This document shows positions 9,290 to 18,311 of a stretch of DNA of 64,000 bases, in pieces. The translations under genes and the position numbers were made by a program. This stretch comes from Citromicrobium sp. JLT1363. Its GTDB lineage: Bacteria; Pseudomonadota; Alphaproteobacteria; Sphingomonadales; Sphingomonadaceae. The DNA lies in NCBI RefSeq assembly GCF_000186705.1, contig NZ_AEUE01000010.1, positions 122,665-186,664 on the forward strand, given 5' to 3'. The notes below the pieces were generated by a model. That model saw only the letters and a list, made by a program, of their open reading frames with translations. It had not been told where the DNA came from and searched no databases. The number at the start of each line of letters is the position of its first letter. The first letter of the stretch is position 1.

Positions 9290-10504
9290 ATGGCGGACTT
9301 CGCGCCGCCGGACGATGGAAAAAGGGCTGAGGACACGGGGAGCGAACCGTCCGGCGAGGTAGCGAAAAAGCGCTATCATCATTCTCCCAAGCCCACAGGA
9401 TCGAAGACGCGCCAGCGCCCAGCCGATGGCAGGCCGCGCCATTCTGCGAACAAGAGCAATCCGCAGCCCGGTGGCCGCAGGCCTGCGAGGCAGGGGCGAC
9501 AGGCCTATGCCGCGCTCGATCTGGGCACCAATAATTGCCGCCTGCTGATCGCCCGCCCCTCCGGCCAGGACTTTACCGTGATCGATGCTTTCAGCCGGGT
9601 CGTGCGCCTTGGCGAAGGCCTCGCGCTGTCGGGCAGATTGTCGGACGAGGCGATGGACCGCGCGCTGGGTGCGCTGCATGTCTGCGCGGAGAAACTGCGC
9701 CGCCGCAATGTCTTCCTTGCCCGGTCGGTCGCCACCGAAGCCTGCCGCCGGGCCACCAACGGGGCGGCCTTCATCGAACGCGTGCGGCAGGAAACCGGCA
9801 TCGTACTCGATATCATCTCGGCGCAGGAAGAGGCGCGGCTGGCAGTGCTTGGCTGTCATGTCCTGCTGGAACAGGGCGAAGGCCCGGCGCTGATCTTCGA
9901 TATCGGCGGCGGATCGACCGAGCTGATCCTGGTCGGCCCGGGCGATGGTGCGGTGCCGCGCATTCTCGACTGGCAGAGCGTGCCATGGGGCGTCGTTTCG
10001 CTGACCGATACGGTGATGCGCGAAGAAGCCCCCGCCCACGACGAGGCGGGCCGCCTGCGGCTCTATGCAGCCATGCGCCGGATGGTGGACGAGAGCTTCG
10101 CGCCTTTCGCCCAGCGGATCGACGCGGCCACGCGCGAGGAGGATATCCGCCTGCTGGGCACCAGCGGCACGGTGACCACGCTCGCCAGCCTGCACCTGCA
10201 GCTGCCCCATTACGACCGGCGCGCGGTCGACGGGCTGATCGTGCCTGCGCGTTCCATGCGCGAGATTTCCACCAAGCTTTCGCGCCTTAGCGAAGAGGAG
10301 CGCGGGCAGGTGCCGTGTATCGGGCCGGATCGCGCCGAGCTGGTGGTGGCCGGCTGCGCGATCCTCGAATCGATCCTCGACCTGTGGCCTGCGGACCGAC
10401 TGGGCGTGGCCGATCGGGGAATCCGCGAAGGCATCCTGCGCAGCCTGATGGCGGCGGACTTTTCCGGCGAGGCCATGGCCCGCGCACAACGGGGCAGAGA
10501 CTGA
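9290..10504 (+). CDS. Ppx/GppA family exopolyphosphatase/phosphatase
   Basis: This 404-aa ASKHA-fold enzyme has phosphate-1 motif AALDLGTNNCRLLIARP at about residue 73 and phosphate-2 motif FDIGGGSTELILV at about 203. It hydrolyses polyphosphate and/or pppGpp, linking it to stress signalling; sequence alone does not separate the two. Residues 1-70 form a basic, Pro/Arg/Lys-rich extension not needed by the catalytic core. rlmE follows after 1 nt, so the two genes are an operon. Confidence 0.88.
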   Translation: MADFAPPDDGKRAEDTGSEPSGEVAKKRYHHSPKPTGSKTRQRPADGRPRHSANKSNPQPGGRRPARQGRQAYAALDLGTNNCRLLIARPSGQDFTVIDAFSRVVRLGEGLALSGRLSDEAMDRALGALHVCAEKLRRRNVFLARSVATEACRRATNGAAFIERVRQETGIVLDIISAQEEARLAVLGCHVLLEQGEGPALIFDIGGGSTELILVGPGDGAVPRILDWQSVPWGVVSLTDTVMREEAPAHDEAGRLRLYAAMRRMVDESFAPFAQRIDAATREEDIRLLGTSGTVTTLASLHLQLPHYDRRAVDGLIVPARSMREISTKLSRLSEEERGQVPCIGPDRAELVVAGCAILESILDLWPADRLGVADRGIREGILRSLMAADFSGEAMARAQRGRD

Positions 10505-10505
10505 C

Positions 10506-11183
10506 ATGGGCCGATCCAGGGGCGATCCCGACAAGCGCGTACGCACGGCACGCCGCCGCACCGCATCCTCCACCCGATGGCTGGAGCGGCAGCTTAACGA
10601 CCCCTACGTGCGCGAGGCGAAGGCGGCAGGCTATCGCAGCCGCGCGGCCTTCAAGCTGATCGAGCTGGACGAGAAGTTCGGCATTCTTCGCGGGAGCGAG
10701 CGGATCGTCGACCTGGGCATTGCGCCAGGCGGCTGGGCCCAGGTCGCGATCAAGAAGCGCCCGCAGGCCCGCATCGTGGGGATCGACCTGCTGCCGACCG
10801 AGCCGATCGAGGGCGTCACGATCCTGGAAATGGATTTCATGGCGGATGAAGCGCCGGATGCCATCATGGAGCACCTTGGCGGTGCGCCCGATCTGGTCAT
10901 GTCGGACATGGCGGCCAATACGGTGGGCCACAAGCAGACCGATCACCTGCGCACCATGGGGCTGGTGGAAACCGCCGCCGACTTCGCGATCCAGACGCTG
11001 GCGCCCGGTGGACAGTTCCTCGCCAAGGTGCTGGCCGGGGGCACGGATGCGGAGCTGCTGAAACTGCTCAAGCAGAACTTCAAAACGGTTAAACACGCCA
11101 AACCCCCGGCGAGCCGCAAGGGCTCCTCGGAGTGGTACGTGGTTGCCCAGGGGTTCAAGGGCGGCCGGTCGGCGGGCGAGTGA
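10506..11183 (+). CDS. rlmE: 23S rRNA (uridine-2'-O-)-methyltransferase RlmE/FtsJ
   Basis: This 225-aa SAM-dependent enzyme shows the FtsJ fold. LNDPYVREAKAAGYRSRAAFKL supplies the first catalytic Lys, VDLGIAPGGWAQVA is the SAM motif, DLVMSDMAANTVGH supplies the catalytic Asp, and FLAKVL plus SSEWYVVAQGF give the Lys and Glu of the K-D-K-E tetrad. E. coli RlmE methylates U2552 in the A-loop of 23S rRNA. A basic N-terminal tail precedes the domain. It is co-transcribed with ppx/gppA. Confidence 0.93.
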   Translation: MGRSRGDPDKRVRTARRRTASSTRWLERQLNDPYVREAKAAGYRSRAAFKLIELDEKFGILRGSERIVDLGIAPGGWAQVAIKKRPQARIVGIDLLPTEPIEGVTILEMDFMADEAPDAIMEHLGGAPDLVMSDMAANTVGHKQTDHLRTMGLVETAADFAIQTLAPGGQFLAKVLAGGTDAELLKLLKQNFKTVKHAKPPASRKGSSEWYVVAQGFKGGRSAGE

Positions 11184-11205
11184 CCGCCCGCCTGGCCGCG
11201 CCGGG

Positions 11206-11907
11206 TCAGTCTTCGCTGACGGTCGCGGAAACCTGTTCGGGCACCGGCTGATCGTCGGACATGGCGCCTGCCGACTCGGGCTCGCCCGCTTCGGCACCTT
11301 CCACCGCACCCGGGCCCTCGCCCGGGAAATCGCTATCCGCGCCTTCGGCACCTTCTTCGGTCTCTTCACCTTCGGCCACCGGCTCGGGCAGCGGCGGGCC
11401 GCCGCCGTTTTCGAGCAGGTAGAGGATCACGTTGGCGCGGTCTTCCGGGTTGGAAAGCCCTGCGAAGCTCATCTTGGTGCCGCTGGCGAAGGCACGCGGG
11501 CTGGCGAGCCAGGCATCCATGTTTTCGAAATTCCATTCGCCGCCATGGCCCGACAGCGCCGAGCTGTAGGCGAATCCGGCAGCATGCTGGCCGATTCCGG
11601 TCCCCATGACACCATAGAGGTTGGGGCCGATGCCGTTCGCGCCGCCCTGGTTGATCGTGTGGCAGGCGGTGCACTTGGCGAACACGCCCTCGCCCGCGGA
11701 CGCGCTGCCCGCGGCCAGCAGGTTGGCGAGCGGCGGGCCGCTGTCTTCGCCGCCTTCCTCGCCTCCGCCTTCAATGAAGTAGCCGGGCTCTTCCGGCGAC
11801 TCGGGGTCGTCCGCGCCGAAGTAGTGCGAGCTGATGCTGGTCGCACCGAGCGCGATGATGCCCGAGAACAGGATCCACCCGAATGCGGTGTTACGATCGT
11901 CTTTCAT
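11206..11907 (-). CDS. Membrane-anchored cytochrome c
   Basis: This 233-aa protein has a single hydrophobic anchor at about residues 9-30, an acidic Gly-rich linker, and a class I cytochrome c domain. The haem motif CTACH is at 79-83 and the distal Met is in GTKMSFAG at 146. A roughly 70-residue acidic tail follows. It resembles CycM/cytochrome c552-type electron carriers that pass electrons to terminal oxidases in the periplasm. Length exceeds the ordinary ~180 aa because of the acidic tail. It is convergent with rlmE. Confidence 0.87.
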   Translation of the reverse strand: MKDDRNTAFGWILFSGIIALGATSISSHYFGADDPESPEEPGYFIEGGGEEGGEDSGPPLANLLAAGSASAGEGVFAKCTACHTINQGGANGIGPNLYGVMGTGIGQHAAGFAYSSALSGHGGEWNFENMDAWLASPRAFASGTKMSFAGLSNPEDRANVILYLLENGGGPPLPEPVAEGEETEEGAEGADSDFPGEGPGAVEGAEAGEPESAGAMSDDQPVPEQVSATVSED

Positions 11908-12058
11908 CGAATTATGCCTGGCAGGTTAGCTTCATGGGATGCGCGCGCGATCTAGCCCCCGCGTCGGACATGCGCAAGTGCAACGCCACCGGTGTGAAAA
12001 AGGATTTGGCGACGCGCAACCGCTTGCAGGTGCCCCGCCCCCATGCCAATCGGTTCGC

Positions 12059-12691
12059 GTGACGACGGGGGCAAGCACGAATGAAGGGGCGGTCGACGCC
12101 TGGCGTGCTGTGCGCGACGATCCCGATATCCAGTTCGAACCGATTGCCCCGCCCGACGCGCCCGAGACGCCCGACTGGCTGCTCGCCGTCGGTGATTTCC
12201 TCGCCTATGTTTTCGGCTTCGTGGCGCGCGGGTTCGTTTTCGCGTGGCCCGTGCTGCAATGGGTGTTGATCGCAGTCGGCATTGCCTTGCTGGCGCTGCT
12301 GATAGCGCGGATTTTCGGCGTGCCCATCCTCCGGCGGCGGGAGAAATCCGACGCCGATAAGGCCAGCGTCACGCCCGACCGGGCGGAAGCGCAGGCGCTG
12401 CTGGGCGATGCTGACGCGCTGGCGGCGCAGGGCCGTTATGGCGAGGCGGTCCGCCTGTTGCTCGCGCGCAGTATCGGCCAGATCGCCAGCCGCCGCCCCG
12501 ATCTGGTCCAGCCGTCGAGCACCGCGCGCGAGCTGTCGCGACTCGATTCGCTGCCCGACAAGGCACGCGCCGCCTTTTCGGCCATCGCGCGCAGCGTGGA
12601 ACGCGCGCTCTTCGCGCTGGAAGACCTGAGCGAGCGGGACTGGCACGAAGCGCGCGCCGCCTACGCCGATTTCGCGCTGGAGCCGCGCTGA
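12059..12691 (+). CDS. DUF4129-type membrane protein, first gene of MoxR operon
   Basis: This protein of about 210 aa starts at a GTG (MTTGASTNEGAVDAW). Two closely spaced membrane helices lie at about residues 38-85 (FLAYVFGFVARGFVFAW; VLQWVLIAVGIALLALLIA). A cytosolic helical domain follows, with TAREL and a C-terminal region like DUF4129. The frame is open upstream, but the sequence there overlaps the cytochrome promoter region. The last base of its stop is the first base of the next ATG. DUF4129 proteins commonly accompany MoxR/DUF58 clusters; biochemical role unknown. Confidence 0.78.
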   Translation: MTTGASTNEGAVDAWRAVRDDPDIQFEPIAPPDAPETPDWLLAVGDFLAYVFGFVARGFVFAWPVLQWVLIAVGIALLALLIARIFGVPILRRREKSDADKASVTPDRAEAQALLGDADALAAQGRYGEAVRLLLARSIGQIASRRPDLVQPSSTARELSRLDSLPDKARAAFSAIARSVERALFALEDLSERDWHEARAAYADFALEPR

Positions 12692-13977
12692 TGGCAGCCC
12701 GGGCCAATCCTTCCGCCTTCGGCAAGCGCGGCACCTTTGCGCTGGTCGCCTTCGCGATCCTCGCCTTCGTGGCCTTCCTCTATCTGGTGGGACAGGGCGG
12801 TTTGTCGGGCAGTGGCAATAATGGTCAGTCGCATGTCGCGGGCAACGGACTGAACGGGTTTTCCGCGCTGGCCCGGATGCTGGAGGCGGACGGCACGCCG
12901 GTGGCCCGCTCGCGTGAGCGCGGCGCGCTGGACGATCCGGGACTGCTGGTGCTCACCCCGCCCCAGCAGGTCGACACGGACGAGCTGGACGAGATCATCG
13001 CGCGCCGCCGCACGATCGGGCCGACGCTGGTGATCGCGCCCAAGTGGATCGCCTTTCCGGTTGGCGATGCGGCGGATCAGCCCGGCTGGGTCGCGCTGGC
13101 GGGCGCTGCCCCGGAATGGTCGTTCGACCTCGATGGCGAAACCTACGATCTGGTGGGCGAAACCGCGCTGGAGCGCGCGCCCCGATGGTCCGGCCTTTCA
13201 CTTGGCGGCCGCCTGCCGAGCGAGAAGGCGTTGATGCATTTCAGCGCCAACGAAACGCAGGACCGGATCGCACCGCTCGTGCAGGATGAAGAGGGGCACA
13301 TCCTCGCGGGCCACCTTGTGGACGATGGCAGCTACCGCGCGGGCGAGCTCTACTTCGATCCGGACTGGGGCGGCGACCTGCCCGTCTATGGCGTGATGAT
13401 CGTGGCCGAGCCGGATCTGCTCAACAACTGGGGCCTTGCGGCTGAAAGCCGCGCGGCACTTGCGCTGGAGCTGGTCGAGATTGCACGCCAGGGCACCGAT
13501 GCGCCGGTCCGCTTCGACCTGACGCTGAACGGCCTTGGCGGATCGCGCAACCTGCTGACACTGGCGTTCGAACCGCCCTTCCTCGCCGCGACACTCACAC
13601 TGCTGCTGGCACTCGCCATCGCCATGTGGCGTGCCTTCAACCGCTTCGGCCCCTCCCTGCGCCCCACGCCCGCCATCGCGGCGGGCAAGGGCCAGCTGGT
13701 CGCCAATGGCGCGCAGGTGATCGGCCGCAGCGGGCGCATGCACCTGCTGCGCGATCCCTACGCCAATCTGGTGGGAGCGCGCGTGCTCGAACGGCTCGGT
13801 CTGCGCGAAAGGCAGGGCGAAGCGATCGAGGCAATCCTGCGCGAACGCGGCGAAGACGCGCTGGCGCAGGCGATGGAAGACCTGCGCGATGCGCGCGGGA
13901 ACACGGAAACTTTGCGCGCAGCACGCGCGCTGCGCGAAACAGAACTGCGCGAATCGGAAAGGACCACTAAGGTATGA
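12691..13977 (+). CDS. DUF4350 domain membrane protein of MoxR operon
   Basis: This 428-aa protein has an N-terminal membrane helix (FALVAFAILAFVAFLYLVGQG), a large periplasmic glutamine-amidotransferase-like DUF4350 region at about 45-270, a second helix at about 290-312 (FLAATLTLLLALAIAMW) and a cytosolic tail. The family recurs in MoxR operons. Start and stop both overlap neighbouring genes (1 nt and 4 nt), implying coordinated translation. No enzymatic residues can be assigned. Confidence 0.8.
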   Translation: MAARANPSAFGKRGTFALVAFAILAFVAFLYLVGQGGLSGSGNNGQSHVAGNGLNGFSALARMLEADGTPVARSRERGALDDPGLLVLTPPQQVDTDELDEIIARRRTIGPTLVIAPKWIAFPVGDAADQPGWVALAGAAPEWSFDLDGETYDLVGETALERAPRWSGLSLGGRLPSEKALMHFSANETQDRIAPLVQDEEGHILAGHLVDDGSYRAGELYFDPDWGGDLPVYGVMIVAEPDLLNNWGLAAESRAALALELVEIARQGTDAPVRFDLTLNGLGGSRNLLTLAFEPPFLAATLTLLLALAIAMWRAFNRFGPSLRPTPAIAAGKGQLVANGAQVIGRSGRMHLLRDPYANLVGARVLERLGLRERQGEAIEAILRERGEDALAQAMEDLRDARGNTETLRAARALRETELRESERTTKV

Positions 13978-14936
13978 CTGCCGCTCTCGAAACGCTCCGG
14001 GGCCTGGCCGCCAACGTCAAGGCCGAGGTGGGCAAGGCCATCGTCGGCCAGGAGGACATCGTCGACCACCTGCTGGTCGCGCTGATCGCGCAGGGCCACG
14101 TGCTGATGGAAGGCCCGCCGGGAACGGCAAAAACCTTCCTTGCGCAGTGCTTCGCACGCGCCACCGGCCTGGATTACGGGCGCATCCAGTTCACCCCCGA
14201 TCTGCTGCCGGGCGATATCCTGGGTTCCAACCTGTTCAACTTCCAGACAAGCCAGTTCACGCTGACGCGCGGCGCGATCTTCACCGAACTGCTGCTGGCG
14301 GACGAGATCAACCGCACCCCGCCCAAGACGCAGGCCGCGCTGCTGGAGGCAATGCAGGAACGCCGCGTGACGCTCGACGGCGAAACGCACGTGCTGCCCG
14401 ACCGGTTCATGGTGATCGCGACGCAGAACCCGATCGAGAGCCAGGGCGTCTACCCGCTGCCCGAAGCCCAGCTCGACCGGTTCCTGTTCAAGCTGCTGGC
14501 CGAATATCCGAGCGAAGAGGAAGAGGCGAACATCGTCGCCCGCTTCGGTGCGCAGCAGGGCCCGCCCCGGCCGGAGAACCTGGGCGTGGAGGCCGTCACC
14601 ACCCGCGAGGCCCTGCAGGAGAGCATCGCCAGCGTGAGCGCGGTGACGCTGGCGCCCGAAAACGTCGAATATGTGGTGCGGCTGGTGCGCGCGACGCGCG
14701 GCCATGCCGATCTCGCCACGGGCGCCTCCCCGCGCGCGGCCGTGCTGCTGGGCAATGCGGCCCGCGTGCGCGCGGCGCTGGAAGGCCGCGATTACGTGGT
14801 GCCCGACGATATCAAGGCGCTGGCAACCGCCGTGCTGCGGCACCGCCTGATCCTCTCCGCCGCCGCCGAGATCGAGGGGCGCGAGGTCGAGGCGATCGTC
14901 GGCGACCTGATCGAAAGCACCGAGGCGCCGCGCTAG
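13974..14936 (+). CDS. MoxR family AAA+ ATPase
   Basis: This 320-aa ATPase has Walker A MEGPPGTAKTFLAQ at about residues 43-56, Walker B LLLADEINRTPPKTQAALLEAM and sensor-1 FMVIATQNPIE. The C-terminal lid contains SPRAAVLLGNAARVRA. MoxR ATPases act as chaperones for vWA-domain partners, here the DUF58 product next door. The start overlaps the DUF4350 stop by 4 nt, and the DUF58 gene begins 17 nt after its stop. Confidence 0.94.
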   Translation: MTAALETLRGLAANVKAEVGKAIVGQEDIVDHLLVALIAQGHVLMEGPPGTAKTFLAQCFARATGLDYGRIQFTPDLLPGDILGSNLFNFQTSQFTLTRGAIFTELLLADEINRTPPKTQAALLEAMQERRVTLDGETHVLPDRFMVIATQNPIESQGVYPLPEAQLDRFLFKLLAEYPSEEEEANIVARFGAQQGPPRPENLGVEAVTTREALQESIASVSAVTLAPENVEYVVRLVRATRGHADLATGASPRAAVLLGNAARVRAALEGRDYVVPDDIKALATAVLRHRLILSAAAEIEGREVEAIVGDLIESTEAPR

Positions 14937-14953
14937 CGCGCGCGAGAACCCGC

Positions 14954-16273
14954 ATGGCCGCCCTGCTCCCCACCACCCGCACCGCGCGGATCGTCGCACT
15001 CGCTGCGCCGCTGGCGCTCGCGGTGGCGCTGATCGCGCCTGCTGCCTGGCTGGTGGTGCCGGTGGCGGCGGGGGTGCTGTTCGTGCTGGTGCTGATCGAC
15101 GCGGCGCGCGCGGGCAGGCTGGCCGACTGGCAGCTGGACCATGACAACGATGTGGAGATCGGCCAGCCTGCGGCCTTGCGCGTCTCTGCCGATCTGACCG
15201 GCAAGGCGGGTGCGGTCCGCGCCGCACTCTCGCTCGATCCGCGCATGGCGCCGGGCGGACGGGTTGCCCTCGACCTGCGCCCGGATCATGGCGCGTGGAG
15301 CGGCGGGACCGACGTGAGCGCCACCCGGCGCGGCACCGCCGATATCGACGCTTTATGGATCGCATGGGACGGCCCGTGGGGCCTGGGCGGGCGACAGAAG
15401 CGCATCGCGCTCGATCGCGCCATCCGCATCTGGCCCGATCTCTCCCCGATCCGCTCGCAACCCTTGCAGGCATTGCTGCGCGATGCGGAGCTTGGCCTCA
15501 TCAACCGCAGGCGGCGCGGCGAAGGCACGCAGTTCGAGGCGCTGACCGAATACCAGGCGGGCATGGACCGCCGCCGGATCGACTGGAAGGCCAGCGCGCG
15601 CCACGCCGCCCTCTATGCCCGCGAGAACGAGGCGGAGCGCAACAACCAGATCGTGTTCGCCTTCGATTGCGGGCAGGCGATGTGCGAACCGATCGACGGC
15701 CTGCCCCGGCTGGACCGTGCGGTCAGCGCAGGCCTGACCGCAGCTTACGTCGCGCTGAAGGGCGGCGACCGCACGATGCTGTTCGGCTTTGCCCGGCGCC
15801 CCGTGCTGGCCAGCCCCTTCGTCAGCGAAACGCGCGGCTTCGCGCGGCTGCAGCAGGCGGCGGCGGGGCTGGACTACATGCAGGGCGAGGAAGCGAACTA
15901 CACGCTCGCGCTCGCCACCCTGTCCGCCCGGCTCAAGCGGCGTTCGCTGGTGGTGCTGTTCTCCGATTTCAGCGACACCACTGCCGCCGAACTGATGATC
16001 GAAAGCCTCGCCCGGCTGACCAAGCGACATGCCGTGGTGTTCGTCACGCTGGAAGACCGCGAACTGGCAGGCTTCACCGAAGCCGAACCCGACTCCATCG
16101 ACCACATGGCACGCGCGGTGACCGCCGATGCCCTCGCCCGGCAGCGGCAGCTGGTGCTCACGCGCCTGCGCCGCATGGGCGTCGACGTGATCGAGGCCCC
16201 GCACGAGCATGTGGGTTTCGCGCTGATCGACCACTATCTGGCGCTGCGCGCGCAGGAGGCGATTGCCGGATGA
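14954..16273 (+). CDS. DUF58 (vWA-like) protein, MoxR partner
   Basis: This 439-aa protein has two N-terminal membrane helices at about residues 10-50. The DUF58 signature GTQFEALTEYQAGMDRRRID-WKASARHAALYARENE is at about 195-230, and a vWA-like domain follows. The MIDAS position reads FDCGQAM instead of DxSxS, so metal binding may be altered. It is thought to be remodelled by MoxR. The frame is open from far upstream, but the ATG at 14954 follows the moxR stop closely. The stop overlaps the next ATG by 4 nt. Confidence 0.87.
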   Translation: MAALLPTTRTARIVALAAPLALAVALIAPAAWLVVPVAAGVLFVLVLIDAARAGRLADWQLDHDNDVEIGQPAALRVSADLTGKAGAVRAALSLDPRMAPGGRVALDLRPDHGAWSGGTDVSATRRGTADIDALWIAWDGPWGLGGRQKRIALDRAIRIWPDLSPIRSQPLQALLRDAELGLINRRRRGEGTQFEALTEYQAGMDRRRIDWKASARHAALYARENEAERNNQIVFAFDCGQAMCEPIDGLPRLDRAVSAGLTAAYVALKGGDRTMLFGFARRPVLASPFVSETRGFARLQQAAAGLDYMQGEEANYTLALATLSARLKRRSLVVLFSDFSDTTAAELMIESLARLTKRHAVVFVTLEDRELAGFTEAEPDSIDHMARAVTADALARQRQLVLTRLRRMGVDVIEAPHEHVGFALIDHYLALRAQEAIAG

Positions 16274-17334
16274 AACCGCCAGCCTTGCGCAATCCATTTG
16301 CCGCCAAGCCGCTGCCCGAACAGCCCGATATCGAGGCCGCCGCGCTCAGGTCCGACCGTTTCCGGCTGGAACGCGAGGGCGAATGGCGACGGCTGGAGCG
16401 GATCGTGTCGCGGATGGAGCGCGGGCGAATTCGCGGCCTCCCGGACGAGGACATCGCCGATCTGCCGGTGCTGTACCGGCAGGCCGCCTCCAGCCTGGCG
16501 GTCGCGCGCGAAACCTCGCTCGACGCGGCCACGCTCGCCTTTCTCGAAGACCTGGTGGAGCGCGCCTGGTACCAGGTTTACGGGCCGCGAAACGGGCTCT
16601 TCCGCTGGCTCGGCGGGTTCTTTCGCGGGGGCTGGAGCCGGGCGGTGCGGGCGATCTGGCTCGATATCGTGCTCGCCTTCGCGGCCATGGCGGCGGGCGT
16701 CGCCGCGGGCTGGCTGCTGGTCGCGCGCAATGTCGAATGGTATTTCACCCTCGTGCCCGGCGCGATGGCGGGCGGGCGCGTACCGGGCGCCAGCCGCGCC
16801 GATCTGGCCGAGACGCTGGGCGTGGCCGACAGCGCGGGCGGCCTGTCTGCCTTTGCCGCCTACCTGTTCTACAACAATGCGAGCGTGTGCATCCTCGCCT
16901 TCGCGCTGGGCTTCGCATTCGGCGTGCCCACGCTGCTGCTGCTGATCTACAACATGGCGATGCTGGGCGCGATGGCGTGGCTGTTCAATTCGGTCGGCCT
17001 GCTGCCCGAATTCATGGCGTGGCTCAGCGTGCATGGGACCACGGAATTTGCCGCAATCCTGCTGGCGGGCGCGGCTGGCGTGCATGTCGGGCGAAACATG
17101 GCCTTCCCCGGCGAGGCGAGCATTCTGGCAGCGACCGCGCAGGCGGGCCGACGCGCCGCGCTGGTGATGCTGGGCTGCGTGTTCATGCTGATCGTGGCCG
17201 CCATCCTCGAAGCCTTCCCGCGCCAGCTCGCCGGGTTCGAGACGCGCGTGCTGATCGGCGTGTTCATGCTGATCGCGTGGGTGGCACTGTTCGCGCTGGT
17301 CGGCCGCAGGGGCAGCGCGGAGACTGCATCATGA
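16270..17334 (+). CDS. Stage II sporulation protein M-like membrane protein
   Basis: This 354-aa protein has a cytosolic N-terminal helical region (about 1-110) and at least five membrane helices, typical of the SpoIIM/DUF95 family (IVLAFAAMAAGVAAGWLLVA; FLFYNNASVCILAFALGFAFG; MLGCVFMLIVAAILEAF). In non-sporulating bacteria this family sits in MoxR-DUF58 clusters with unknown function. It overlaps both neighbours by 4 nt. Confidence 0.86.
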   Translation: MKPPALRNPFAAKPLPEQPDIEAAALRSDRFRLEREGEWRRLERIVSRMERGRIRGLPDEDIADLPVLYRQAASSLAVARETSLDAATLAFLEDLVERAWYQVYGPRNGLFRWLGGFFRGGWSRAVRAIWLDIVLAFAAMAAGVAAGWLLVARNVEWYFTLVPGAMAGGRVPGASRADLAETLGVADSAGGLSAFAAYLFYNNASVCILAFALGFAFGVPTLLLLIYNMAMLGAMAWLFNSVGLLPEFMAWLSVHGTTEFAAILLAGAAGVHVGRNMAFPGEASILAATAQAGRRAALVMLGCVFMLIVAAILEAFPRQLAGFETRVLIGVFMLIAWVALFALVGRRGSAETAS

Positions 17335-18251
17335 CCGCAATCGCACGCCACATGGACGCCAAGCGGCGGCGCGAGGTGGTGACGCCGGAGGGCGTGCCGC
17401 TGTCCATCACGCTGGCCACGCGCGGATCGCGGCTGATGGCGCTGGTGCTGGACTACTGCATCATCTTCCTGACCGTGCTGATCGTCACGGTCTCGCTGAT
17501 CTTCATCGGCATCAATCTGGAACAGCTCGATTCGCTGGACGGCGGCGGCGGCGAGTTCCTGCTGGTGCTGTTCTTCATCGCCATGTTCGTGCTGCTGAAC
17601 GGCTATTTCATCTTCTTCGAGATGGGCCCGCGCGGGGCCACGCCGGGCAAGCGGATGGTCGGCATCCGCGTTGCGGCAAGGCCGCGGGGCGAGCTGGCCC
17701 GGTCGGGCGAGAGGCTGACCGCCGAGGCCGTCATCGCGCGCAACCTGCTGCGTCAGATAGAAATCTTCCTGCCGCTGAGCTTCTTCAGCAGCGCGGGCGA
17801 AGGCGGCGCCGGATCGGCGTGGATCGTGGGATCGCTGTGGTTCGCCACCTTTATGCTGTTCCCCTTCTTCAACCGCGACGCGCTGCGGGCGGGCGACGTG
17901 GTGGCGGGAACCTGGGTGGTCGAGGCGCCGCGCCGCAAGCTGGCGGACGTGCTTTCGCTGGCGAGCGATGAAAGCAAACGCGGGGTCACCGATTACCGCT
18001 TCGGCGACGAGGAACTGTCGATCTACGGCGAGTACGAGCTGCAGCAGCTCGAACGCGTGCTGCGCGATGGCGACGACAAGACACTCGACGCGGTGCACAA
18101 GGCGATCGTGCGCAAGATCGGCTGGCAGGCGGGCTCGGGCGACGAGCGCGCCTTTCTCGAAGCCTTCTACACCGCGCTCAGGGCCAAGCTGGAGGGCGAC
18201 ATGCGGCTGGGCCAGCGCAAGGCGGACAAGCATACGCAGGCGCAGCGCTGA
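17331..18251 (+). CDS. RDD family membrane protein, last gene of MoxR operon
   Basis: This 306-aa protein shows the RDD domain at about residues 25-190. It has the Arg in ATRGSRLMALVLDY followed by helices at about 38-65 and 78-100, and GATPGKRMVGIRV. A soluble C-terminal region of about 110 residues (YRFGDEELSIYGEYELQQLE) is extra to the RDD core. The start ATG overlaps the SpoIIM stop. Function is unknown; some RDD proteins are Na+/H+ antiporters, but there is no direct evidence for that here. Confidence 0.85.
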   Translation: MTAIARHMDAKRRREVVTPEGVPLSITLATRGSRLMALVLDYCIIFLTVLIVTVSLIFIGINLEQLDSLDGGGGEFLLVLFFIAMFVLLNGYFIFFEMGPRGATPGKRMVGIRVAARPRGELARSGERLTAEAVIARNLLRQIEIFLPLSFFSSAGEGGAGSAWIVGSLWFATFMLFPFFNRDALRAGDVVAGTWVVEAPRRKLADVLSLASDESKRGVTDYRFGDEELSIYGEYELQQLERVLRDGDDKTLDAVHKAIVRKIGWQAGSGDERAFLEAFYTALRAKLEGDMRLGQRKADKHTQAQR

Positions 18252-18311
18252 TCCCGGGCGCAATTGCGCGCAAGCCCCGCTTCCGATAATATCGGTGGCG
18301 GAGAGAGACTT

